Source of the DNA: Siminovitchia acidinfaciens | GTDB taxonomy: Bacteria; Bacillota; Bacilli; Bacillales; Bacillaceae_C | Length of the DNA: 64,000 bases | Assembly (NCBI RefSeq): GCF_003605385.1 | Contig: NZ_QYTV02000013.1 | Span: forward strand, 22,284-86,283 | Direction: 5' to 3' | Shown here: in pieces, positions 25,162-32,963 of the stretch | Layout: every line of letters begins with the position of its first letter | Numbering within the stretch: position 1 is the first letter of the stretch | Notes under the pieces: model-generated | What the model was told of the DNA's origin: nothing | The model's database searches: none | What the model saw: the letters and a program-made list of their open reading frames with translations, nothing else | Program-made: the position numbers and the translations under genes

Positions 25162-27494
25162 GCCAGCAAATGGAAGATGTCCAAAAATTCGGAACAGGAG
25201 AGGGGTTGAAATGGGTCGGGAAGGCGGTCAAAAGGATTGACGGTCCTGAAAAAGTGACCGGAGAACAGAAGTATATGACTGATTACCATTACCCGGACAT
25301 GGTTTGGGGTAAAGTGCTGCGGGCCAAATACCCCTTTGCAAAAATCAGATCGATCGACACGTCCAAGGCGGAGGCGCATCCAGATGTCGTCTGTGTTTTA
25401 ACACATGAAAATATCCCTGGATTCAACGGGTTTGGTATCGTCACTCCTGACCAGCCCGTATTATGTGAAGATATTGTCAGGTGTACAGGGGATGCTGTCG
25501 CACTTGTCGCCGCAGAAACACTAGAAGCTGCAGAAGAAGCGATCGGCTTAATCGAGGTGGATTACGATCCGCTGGAAGCTGTAACAGATGCGGAAGCTGC
25601 CATGGTTCAAGGGGCGCCGCAACTGCATCCGGATGGAAATATACACAGCCATGTGGTGATCAAAAACGGCGACATTGACAAAGGCTTTGAGGAAGCGGAC
25701 TTCATATTTGAAAATACGTTTTATTCACCAAGACAGATGCATGCATTCCTTGAGACCGAAGGAGGATGGGGGAAAGTTGAGGAAGACGGGTCCCTGACCA
25801 TCCAATGTCCGGGCCAGTACGGTCACCGGGATAAGCTCCAAATTGCTCGAGCGCTTGCATTGAACCCGGAGCGTATCCACATCCATTCCAGTCCAAACGG
25901 AGGGGGCTTCGGAGGGAAAGACGAGATCACTGTGCAGATCTACCTGGCTCTATTGGCTTTAAATACAAACAGAAGGCCAGTCAAGCTTCACCTTTCCCGG
26001 GAAGAATCTGTTGTGGCTGGGATCAAGCGCCACCCTTTTAAAGTGACGGTGAAAACCGGAGCTAAAAAAGACGGTACATTAGTGGCTCATAAAGTACGCG
26101 CAGTAGGGGATACGGGAGCATACGCTTCATTGGGCGGAGCGGTTGTCGCATTGGCCATCGAACATGCGGCAGGCCCGTATAAAATACCTAATGTTGATAT
26201 GGAAGGTTTTTGCGTATATACAAATAACGGAATTGCAGGTGCATTTAGAGGCTTCGGTGTCAACCAGGTCTGTGTCGGCATTGAGACGCATATTGATATG
26301 CTGGCGAAAAAAACAGGGCTCGATCCGATTGAAATAAGGAAAAAAAATGCTTATCGCCAAGGGGAGGTTTCAAGCCTTGGCCATGTCGTGAAGTCAAGTG
26401 TCGGCACCATCCAAACGCTTGAAAGGGCCGAAGAGTGCGATCTCTGGGTCAACCGGGATCTTCATAAATCGCAGGCAAGCGAGCCTTGGAAGAAACGCGG
26501 CGTGGCGTTGGCAACCTCCTTTCATGCCATTGGGATGGGCCTGCGGACACCGGATTATGGAGCGGCTTCGATTGAATTAATGCCAGACGGCAAATTTAAA
26601 GTAGGCTTGGCCATAGAAGAGATCGGGACCGGAAATGGAACGGTATATGCGCAGGTGGCGGCCGAATGTTTAAAATGCGATATTGATAACATCATTGTCT
26701 TACAAGGTGATACAAGGGAAACGCTCGATAGCGGGACAATATCCGCTTCGCGGTCAACGTATACCGGCGGCCGCGCAATAGCGACTGCCGCACCCAATAT
26801 GATCGGCCTGCTATCTGAAACGGCAGCAGAATTACTTGGTGTTTCAGCAGATCAAATTGAAGTTTCCGAGAATAAACTAATTGTAGCCAACAACACAGAG
26901 CGTTTTGTTTCGTATAAAGAGATATATGAAGTGTTGAGGGATAAAAATCAATCCACTCGTGTCGAAGGCCACTTCTATTTTCCACGCGAAAAAAGAGAAT
27001 TGAAAAATTCCGGCGGGGCACCACATCATCTGTATGGCTATATGACGCATGTCGTGTTGGTTGAAGTGGATACATTGACGGGAGAAACCGATGTTTTGAA
27101 AGTCGTTGCTATTCCGGATGTTGGTAAAGTATTGAACCCTCAAGGGTTGGAAGGGCAGACAGAAGGCGGAGCTATCATGGGGATCGGATATACATTGTAT
27201 GAAGATGTCATCATGAAAGACGGTTATCATCAGACAAGGAACCTGACAGATTATATTATCCCGACCATACGGGAAACCCCTGTGATTGAAACGGTTCCGG
27301 TCGAATCAATGGAGGCTTCCGGCCCATTTGGCGCAAAAGGAATTGCGGAAGTGGTCATGATTCCAATCATTCCTGCTATCATGAATGCTATCCATGACGC
27401 AGTGGGAGTAAGGATCAAAAGATTGCCCGCTAAACCGGAACAAATTTATCAAGCGATACAGGAGTCGAAGTCACAAGAACTCGTTTCGGGGTGA
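25158..27494 (+). CDS. Xanthine dehydrogenase-type molybdopterin-binding subunit
   Basis: 778-residue catalytic subunit (PucD/CoxL type). A small a/b hammerhead N-domain (KRIDGPEKVTGEQKYMTDY) is followed by the Moco domain with GGGFGGKDE (about 250), GAFRGFGVNQ (about 365) and a C-terminal FGAKGIAEVV carrying the conserved catalytic Glu. The start ATG 25158 has GGGAGG and overlaps the FAD gene; the longer open frame from 25041 is not used. The riboswitch suggests a purine substrate, but sequence alone does not separate xanthine from related N-heterocycles. Confidence 0.9.
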   Translation: MSQQMEDVQKFGTGEGLKWVGKAVKRIDGPEKVTGEQKYMTDYHYPDMVWGKVLRAKYPFAKIRSIDTSKAEAHPDVVCVLTHENIPGFNGFGIVTPDQPVLCEDIVRCTGDAVALVAAETLEAAEEAIGLIEVDYDPLEAVTDAEAAMVQGAPQLHPDGNIHSHVVIKNGDIDKGFEEADFIFENTFYSPRQMHAFLETEGGWGKVEEDGSLTIQCPGQYGHRDKLQIARALALNPERIHIHSSPNGGGFGGKDEITVQIYLALLALNTNRRPVKLHLSREESVVAGIKRHPFKVTVKTGAKKDGTLVAHKVRAVGDTGAYASLGGAVVALAIEHAAGPYKIPNVDMEGFCVYTNNGIAGAFRGFGVNQVCVGIETHIDMLAKKTGLDPIEIRKKNAYRQGEVSSLGHVVKSSVGTIQTLERAEECDLWVNRDLHKSQASEPWKKRGVALATSFHAIGMGLRTPDYGAASIELMPDGKFKVGLAIEEIGTGNGTVYAQVAAECLKCDIDNIIVLQGDTRETLDSGTISASRSTYTGGRAIATAAPNMIGLLSETAAELLGVSADQIEVSENKLIVANNTERFVSYKEIYEVLRDKNQSTRVEGHFYFPREKRELKNSGGAPHHLYGYMTHVVLVEVDTLTGETDVLKVVAIPDVGKVLNPQGLEGQTEGGAIMGIGYTLYEDVIMKDGYHQTRNLTDYIIPTIRETPVIETVPVESMEASGPFGAKGIAEVVMIPIIPAIMNAIHDAVGVRIKRLPAKPEQIYQAIQESKSQELVSG

Positions 27495-27500
27495 TGGATT

Positions 27501-28337
27501 GTGCTGGACGAACAAATGTATGCCGAACTTTTAAAGTCAATCAAAGATCGCCAGGAGGATGTGGCTCTTATTACGGTTACAAAACATCCCGACGATGCCA
27601 TTATAGGTGCAAAACTTCTTCTGCGTGAAGACGGTATTCTTATGAGTGATGGAGCCTGTTCAGATGGTCTGCAAACCGCTATTATCAATAGCACTCTGCT
27701 TGCTTTTAAAAAAGGGCGATCAAAAACTGTTCAATTTGAATATGAACAATTGCCAATTGAATGCTATATGGAATTCTTTCTGGTGCCGCCTCGCCTGATT
27801 GTTGCTGGAGCCGGTCACGTATCAGAACCAGTGGCCGAAATCGGAAAGATGACCGGTTTTCATGTAACCGTCATAGATGACCGCCCTGAATTTGCCAATA
27901 AGGAGCGTTTCCCAATGGCGGATGAAGTTGTCTGCTCCCCCTATATTAAATTCTTCAAAAGCATTCACATTACATCAAATACTTTCATCGTATTACTGAC
28001 AAGGGGACATAAATTTGATGTTGTCAGTCTGCAGGAATTGTTAAGGCGGGAAGAAGAAATTGAACAGGAGCAGCGTACAGCCTATATCGGAATGATCGGG
28101 AGCAGGAGGAGGATATCTGGGGTTTTCGAACAGCTGAAAGATGAATTTTCTGAACATAATTTTACCAATATTTATTCTCCGGTGGGTTTGGATATCGGAG
28201 GGCAGACCCCGGCTGAAATAGCTGTCAGCATCATGGCAGAAATTTTAAAAGTGAAAAATGGAAGAAGCGGAAATTCGTTAAAAGAGAAAATTTCCAGCTA
28301 CTCGCACTTGAAGTTCAGGGAGAGAGTGAAAAAATGA
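27501..28337 (+). CDS. XdhC-family molybdenum hydroxylase maturation protein (PucA-like)
   Basis: 278 residues. The N-terminal part is XdhC/CoxI-like and weakly conserved. The C-terminal Rossmann domain begins RLIVAGAGHVSEPVAEIGK near 98 and ends with GLDIGGQTPAEIAVSIMAEI, the usual XdhC C-terminal signature. XdhC proteins bind the sulfurated Mo cofactor and insert it into the large subunit. GTG start with GGGGTGATGG upstream; overlaps the next small gene. Confidence 0.87.
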   Translation: MLDEQMYAELLKSIKDRQEDVALITVTKHPDDAIIGAKLLLREDGILMSDGACSDGLQTAIINSTLLAFKKGRSKTVQFEYEQLPIECYMEFFLVPPRLIVAGAGHVSEPVAEIGKMTGFHVTVIDDRPEFANKERFPMADEVVCSPYIKFFKSIHITSNTFIVLLTRGHKFDVVSLQELLRREEEIEQEQRTAYIGMIGSRRRISGVFEQLKDEFSEHNFTNIYSPVGLDIGGQTPAEIAVSIMAEILKVKNGRSGNSLKEKISSYSHLKFRERVKK

Positions 28338-28651
28338 ACACGCTTGATTTTTACGGAAAGGTCATGGCTATTCGTGACAAAGGGATTTGTGCTGCTGTTG
28401 CAACGATTATCCGGACAAAAGGATCAACACCTAGGGACATTGGGGCAAAGATGATTATTTATCCGGACGGCAAGATCTTTGGAACGATTGGCGGCGGTTG
28501 CGGGGAAGGCGAAGTTATTGAAAAAGCATTTACTGTCATGAAAATGAGGACACCGATACAGCATCGGGTGGATTTGACCGAGGGGCTGTTGTATGAGGAC
28601 GGCGGAATTTGCGGCGGAATCATGGATGTTTTTATAGAGCCTGTCATATAA
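28334..28651 (+). CDS. XdhC/CoxI N-terminal domain protein (105 aa)
   Basis: Contains only the XdhC_CoxI domain: CAAVATIIRTKGSTPRDIGAKM and GTIGGGCGEGEVIEKA (with the conserved GGGCGEGE). It ends with GGICGGIMDVFIEPV. The preceding gene has an XdhC Rossmann domain, so the two may act as a pair replacing one full-length accessory protein. Last gene of the operon; its stop lies inside a perfect 14-bp inverted repeat. Confidence 0.82.
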   Translation: MNTLDFYGKVMAIRDKGICAAVATIIRTKGSTPRDIGAKMIIYPDGKIFGTIGGGCGEGEVIEKAFTVMKMRTPIQHRVDLTEGLLYEDGGICGGIMDVFIEPVI

Positions 28652-28697
28652 CGTGAAGACCCTGCAGGCGGTTTGGCATGCAAGGTCTTCACGTTAT
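28648..28697. terminator. Long perfect inverted repeat at the operon end
   Basis: ATAACGTGAAGACC / GGTCTTCACGTTAT, 14 perfect pairs around a 22-base loop with inner TGCA/TGCA. It includes the TAA stop of the last gene. No T-run follows, so it may be a stability element or a terminator of unusual type. Confidence 0.6.
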
Positions 28698-28733
28698 AGT
28701 TAGATGAATATTAGTCAGGAATCGGGTGTGTTT

Positions 28734-28851
28734 TGTCTAGCTGCGACGGACAGGAGGTCCAAATGCTACCGACATACACGAAGTACGAGTGCAAGTGAAG
28801 CGGCAGGATGTCGCGCCTTAAGGCGCGAGGTCACAAGCCGCTTCCGCTTTT
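28734..28851 (+). repeat. Dispersed repeat family A, copy 2
   Basis: TGTCTAGCTGCG at the left, GCGCGAGGTCACAAGCCGCTTCCGCTTTTC at the right; ends three bases before the ferritin stop codon. Confidence 0.65.
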
Positions 28852-28853
28852 CT

Positions 28854-29354
28854 TTATTCAGCTGCGGTGTTTCTTTTTCCCAACTCATTTTCATAAATGA
28901 ACAGGGCATTTTGGTCATTTCCGATACGCTTCATGTAGTCAATGTGGGTTTCAAAGGATGCCTCTTCTTCGACCTGCTCATCAAGAAACCATCTGAGGAA
29001 TGAAATCGTTGCATGCTCTTTGTACTCCCAAGCCAAGTCGGTTAAATCATAAATCCTTTTCGTTACTTCTTTTTCATGCCATAAGGCATTTTCAAAAGTG
29101 TCTAATACTGAGTCGTAGTCAGTTTTCGGCTCGTCTAATGCCGAAAATTTCACATGGACTCCGCGGTCATTCAAATATTGATAAATTTTCATCCCGTGAG
29201 TGCGCTCCTCTTCCGCCTGCTGAAGATAGAAGTGGGCAAACCCGAGATAATTGTTATGCTCACAGTAGGCCGCCATCGCCATATAATTCTGTGCTGAAAA
29301 AAACTCGTTGTTCATTTGCTTGTTTAATGCTTCTGCCAATTTCTCATTGAACAT
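28854..29354 (-). CDS. ftnA: Bacterial non-heme ferritin
   Basis: 166-residue four-helix iron-storage protein that oxidises Fe(II) at a di-iron site and stores it in a 24-mer cage. Ferroxidase residues are visible: Glu near 17 (NNEFFSAQNYMAM), EEERTHG near 48-54, and EKEVTKRI/EYKEHA in helix C. Good SD GGAGAGA. A perfect 17-bp palindrome sits 17 bases upstream of the start codon. It fits with the several iron genes elsewhere in the window. Confidence 0.94.
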   Translation of the reverse strand: MFNEKLAEALNKQMNNEFFSAQNYMAMAAYCEHNNYLGFAHFYLQQAEEERTHGMKIYQYLNDRGVHVKFSALDEPKTDYDSVLDTFENALWHEKEVTKRIYDLTDLAWEYKEHATISFLRWFLDEQVEEEASFETHIDYMKRIGNDQNALFIYENELGKRNTAAE

Positions 29355-29371
29355 GGGATTCTCTCCTTCAA

Positions 29372-29388
29372 ATAAAGTACTACTTTAT
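29372..29388. promoter_or_regulatory. Perfect palindrome upstream of the ferritin gene (candidate operator)
   Basis: ATAAAGTA-C-TACTTTAT, 8-bp perfect arms around one base, just ahead of the SD. It does not match Fur (TGATAAT) or PerR (TTATAAT) half-sites. Confidence 0.5.
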
Positions 29389-29580
29389 CGTAACTGAACA
29401 CTTCTAGATAGTCACGGAATATGGACCGTTAGATAAGGCTAGTTTATCACGTCAGAGATGTTTTAAAACCTGAGTTTGAATATTGGTTAGCTGAATAAAA
29501 TAACGAATACATACTGTAGCACAAGCAGGGGAAATGACCTTTAGGAAGGTCGCTGTTGGAATAAAAAAGCTCAATTCAAA

Positions 29581-29609
29581 AAGCACAGAGCCAATACGGC
29601 TCTGTGCTT
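29581..29609. terminator. Terminator of the KGG-repeat gene
   Basis: AAGCACAGAGCC / GGCTCTGTGCTT, 12 perfect pairs with a 5-base loop; on the minus strand followed by TTTTTGAATT. Confidence 0.8.
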
Positions 29610-29627
29610 AATTATTTCGTTGTGGTT

Positions 29628-29840
29628 TTACTTATCACGCTGTTCCGCGCGGGCTTTTCCACCTTTATGGCCAATTTCTTCATAAAAATCTTTATCGTGA
29701 TTTTTAGATGTGGCTTCTCCGCCTTTACGACCTATTTCTTGGTAGAATTCATTGTCGTGATTTCTTGCAGTCGCTTCTCCACCTTTACGTCCTGCTTCTT
29801 CCACCGTCATTTTATTATTGTTGTTATTTTTGTCTGCCAT
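29628..29840 (-). CDS. KGG-repeat general stress hydrophilin
   Basis: 70 very hydrophilic residues with three repeats of the type EEAGRKGGEAT, EIGRKGGEAT, EIGHKGGKA. This is the KGG/GsiB-like stress family of LEA-type hydrophilins that protect cells during desiccation or osmotic stress. SD AGGAGGA before ATG. A sigma-B-like promoter lies upstream, matching the known sigma-B control of GsiB. Confidence 0.88.
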   Translation of the reverse strand: MADKNNNNNKMTVEEAGRKGGEATARNHDNEFYQEIGRKGGEATSKNHDKDFYEEIGHKGGKARAEQRDK

Positions 29841-29882
29841 GATAAAATCCTCCTTTGATGTATTGTGTTTCTACTCCTCTTG

Positions 29883-29907
29883 ATTCCCGAGAAATTTTAG
29901 ATGAAAC
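29883..29907 (-). promoter_or_regulatory. Sigma-B-like promoter of the KGG gene
   Basis: On the minus strand GTTTCA, 13-bp spacer, GGGAAT; consensus GTTTAA-N12-14-GGGTAT, one mismatch in each box. Confidence 0.65.
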
Positions 29908-30100
29908 ATTTTATCGAAAGATTCTTAAAAGCTCCCTATTAATCTCACCACCCTATGACTAAAGTAATATACGCTTATCGGGTGCTTATACCTGTTTTAC
30001 CTTTATTAAACGGGAATATTGTCTGATAACAAAAAGATAGTTATTAGGATAAACTATCAATAGTTGGACTATTTTGATAAAAGGGGAGGAAAATGCTCAA

Positions 30101-32512
30101 ATGAAAAAGAAATTTGCTGCAGGGGTATTAAGTGTAAGCATGCTTTCAGCGCCATTTGCGGTGATGGCGGAAGCACCGTTTCAATGGCATAACGTGAACG
30201 TTTATGAAACTTCTTACGATGAAAAAGATGAAAGCCTTTTCAATAGTGAGAATTATAATTTTGTCAAATACTCACAATTGGAAGCGAAATTGAAAGAAAT
30301 TACGAAAGACAGCAACCGGGTCACCATTGAAAAGCGGGGAGTTTCATCTGACGGCTTTGATATGCTTGTTGTTACAGTTTCCGATCCACAGGCGAAGGGT
30401 AAGTTTGGAAAGTACCAGGCTATCAGAAAGCAGATGTTTAATAATCCTGACAAGGCTCAGGCATTTATAGACAAGCATCCCGACCTGAAAATTCCTGTCA
30501 TGGTCAATGGATCGATCCATGGTACTGAATTTGCAGGAACGGATTCAATCCTCCACTTGATTGATAGATTTTCCAATGACAATGACGAAGAGACGAAACA
30601 AATTTTAAAAGATCATATCATTGTCTTTAACGTAGTGGCAAACCCGGACGGCAGGGTAGATGCCACCAGATTTAATGGAAACGGAATTGATTTGAACCGT
30701 GATTTCATTACCCGTTCACAGCCTGAAACAAGGCAGATGGTTGATCTGATTACAGAGTGGAATCCTATGGTATTCCTTGATCTTCACGGGTATGTTAAAC
30801 AATCAGGGGGCACTAGGCAAGGGTTGATCGAGCCATGTACGCCGCCACACAATCCAAACTACCAACATGATTTGTATTTAAAATGGGCAACAAATCAAGC
30901 GGTAGCTATGGAAGCGGAAATTATGGATAAAAAAGATACTTATGAAAATACAAATACAGCTGTTTCCCGGGTTGATTATCATAAAATGACAGGCACCAGA
31001 ATCCCGATTCGTGACAATTCTTCCGGATGGGATGATTATCCTCCTATTTTTACACCGATGTATGCCATGTATCATGGGTCTTATGGTTTTACGCTTGAAA
31101 CTCCTACCAATGACTGGGACGGAGTAAAATGGATGTATGACGCAGTAATGGGAGCATTGAAATATTCCAGCGAAAATAAAGTAGACATGGTTAAAGACCA
31201 GATTGAAATGTTTAAGCGCGGTATCAACTTTGACCATCCGTATCATAAAGAAGGCTTCTTTCCGAAAGCATACATCCTTCCTGCAGATGAAAAAGATCCG
31301 ACAGCTACCAAAAAAGCGGTAGAGCATTTGATTGCAAACGATATCGTTGTAAGTGAAGCACAGAAGGATTTCTCCTTTGATGGAAAGAAATATCCAAAAG
31401 GAACTTTTGTGGTTGAAATGGATCAGGCCAAAGCCGGCTTGGCAAACACAATGCTTTGGGATGGAGAAGATATTTCAAATGATATTCCAAACATGTATGA
31501 CATTTCGGCTTGGAACCTACCGGAATTATGGGGATTTGAAGCAGTCGAAGTTCCTGCAAAAAGCGACTTCAGCGTCCATACATCCCAAGTAAAGCATGTC
31601 AATAATGATGGCAAATTGGTAGGCAAAGGGCCATACGTCGTTCCTAACACATCCGTCAAAGCTGTTCAGTTGGCAAACTCTTTAATTCAAAACGGCTTTA
31701 CTGTGAAACGTGCAGATAACGGAGATTTCCATATTGATAGCGGCATGAACCCGACACTAAAAAAACTTGTAATGGATTCAGGTATTACAGTTGAGTCAGG
31801 GGCAGTTCCTAAAGATGCGGTGCAGTTACAAGACTTGAAAGTTACAATCTTGCGTGATGGCGGTCTTGGAAAGGTTCAATCCCACGCTGGAACCAGATTG
31901 GCGCTTGAAAGGCTGGGCTTTAATGTAACTGAAAAAACCCCACGAGACGTTGCAGTGAATGGACTTGGGGATACAGATGTTTTTGTTTACAGCGGCTCTA
32001 CAGGAATGATCGCTGTTCAAACATCTGCCTCAAACAGGGAGTTTGGTCTGGAAAATCAGGCACAGGTTACCCAGTTCAGGGAAAAAGTCCAAGCATTTGT
32101 TAATAATGGCGGAAAATATATTGCCGTCGGCCAGCAAGGATCTTCTGCAACAAGGACACTCGGATTGGCGACTGCAGGAGTCAGCTCCGGAGGATCTGAC
32201 AGTAACGGGATTGTTTTGGTAGATTACGAGACATCTCAATTGACAGCCGGATACGATTCCACGGATTACGGATTTGTCTACCGCCCAGCGTGGTATACAA
32301 ATACAGGAGACTATACAGTCCTTGCCAGATACAAGAACTCCGACGACTTCTTCCTTGCCGGTCATTGGAGAGACCGTACCGGAGCGATAGGCCAGCCGGT
32401 GATTATCAAAGATAATAATAAAGATGTCACACTGATTGCTCTGGAAGCAGGTTTCCGCGACCATACAGATTACTTGTTCAGACTGCTCTCAAATGCTATT
32501 TATAGCGAATAA
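30101..32512 (+). CDS. Secreted M14-family zinc carboxypeptidase
   Basis: 803 residues from ATG 30101. The signal peptide is MKKKFAAGVLSVSMLSAPF with a likely cut after AVMA. The M14 domain shows the zinc ligands H139 and E142 (NGSIHGTEFAG), the third ligand H229 (FLDLHG) and the catalytic Glu near 333 (GFTLETP). A long C-terminal half after residue 400 (about 400 residues) has no motif I recognise. It probably trims peptides outside the cell. Start chosen for the signal peptide and the GGGGAGG upstream (11-base spacing). Confidence 0.88.
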   Translation: MKKKFAAGVLSVSMLSAPFAVMAEAPFQWHNVNVYETSYDEKDESLFNSENYNFVKYSQLEAKLKEITKDSNRVTIEKRGVSSDGFDMLVVTVSDPQAKGKFGKYQAIRKQMFNNPDKAQAFIDKHPDLKIPVMVNGSIHGTEFAGTDSILHLIDRFSNDNDEETKQILKDHIIVFNVVANPDGRVDATRFNGNGIDLNRDFITRSQPETRQMVDLITEWNPMVFLDLHGYVKQSGGTRQGLIEPCTPPHNPNYQHDLYLKWATNQAVAMEAEIMDKKDTYENTNTAVSRVDYHKMTGTRIPIRDNSSGWDDYPPIFTPMYAMYHGSYGFTLETPTNDWDGVKWMYDAVMGALKYSSENKVDMVKDQIEMFKRGINFDHPYHKEGFFPKAYILPADEKDPTATKKAVEHLIANDIVVSEAQKDFSFDGKKYPKGTFVVEMDQAKAGLANTMLWDGEDISNDIPNMYDISAWNLPELWGFEAVEVPAKSDFSVHTSQVKHVNNDGKLVGKGPYVVPNTSVKAVQLANSLIQNGFTVKRADNGDFHIDSGMNPTLKKLVMDSGITVESGAVPKDAVQLQDLKVTILRDGGLGKVQSHAGTRLALERLGFNVTEKTPRDVAVNGLGDTDVFVYSGSTGMIAVQTSASNREFGLENQAQVTQFREKVQAFVNNGGKYIAVGQQGSSATRTLGLATAGVSSGGSDSNGIVLVDYETSQLTAGYDSTDYGFVYRPAWYTNTGDYTVLARYKNSDDFFLAGHWRDRTGAIGQPVIIKDNNKDVTLIALEAGFRDHTDYLFRLLSNAIYSE

Positions 32513-32553
32513 GAGCAATCATATGGCGCTGTTTTAAAGCACATAAAAAAAGT

Positions 32554-32595
32554 AGCAGATGGAAACGATTTATTCGTTTTTCCATCTGCTTTTTT
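32554..32595 (+). terminator. Terminator after the carboxypeptidase
   Basis: AGCAGATGGAAA / TTTCCATCTGCT stem with inner ACG/CGT and a TTTTT tail. Confidence 0.85.
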
Positions 32596-32894
32596 ATGTA
32601 CCCTTTTGAAAGTACAGTTTTCCCTGCGAAAAGTTGTGTGAACGGTCACGAACGGGCTTATTCCATCCCGGGGCGGGTATATTGGTACGATCCTCGGTTC
32701 AGTTACTGAATCCTCGGTATTCAAAAGTCCCCAGGGAGAGCCCTTTTATAATATTCCTTTATTTGTAACGTACCAACTTATCCCGCTCAAGAATAGAACG
32801 AGGCATCAAGTCAGCAAATAATATTTTTTCCACCGATTCTTCTTTACCACTTTATGAACGTCCTTTCTCAAAAAGAAAAGTTCCTCCAAATCTC
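32596..32894. other. Intergenic stretch, no gene seen
   Basis: No supportable gene; ends at the sigma-B-like promoter of katE. Confidence 0.4.
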
Positions 32895-32897
32895 ATG

Positions 32898-32922
32898 GTT
32901 TCCAATATAAAAGATAGGGTAG
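32898..32922 (+). promoter_or_regulatory. Sigma-B-like promoter of katE
   Basis: GTTTCC, 13-bp spacer, GGGTAG, about 40 bases before the start codon. katE is a known sigma-B gene in B. subtilis. Confidence 0.6.
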
Positions 32923-32963
32923 TGAGTTATATAGAGATGATTAACAGGGGAGGATTTATAAAG

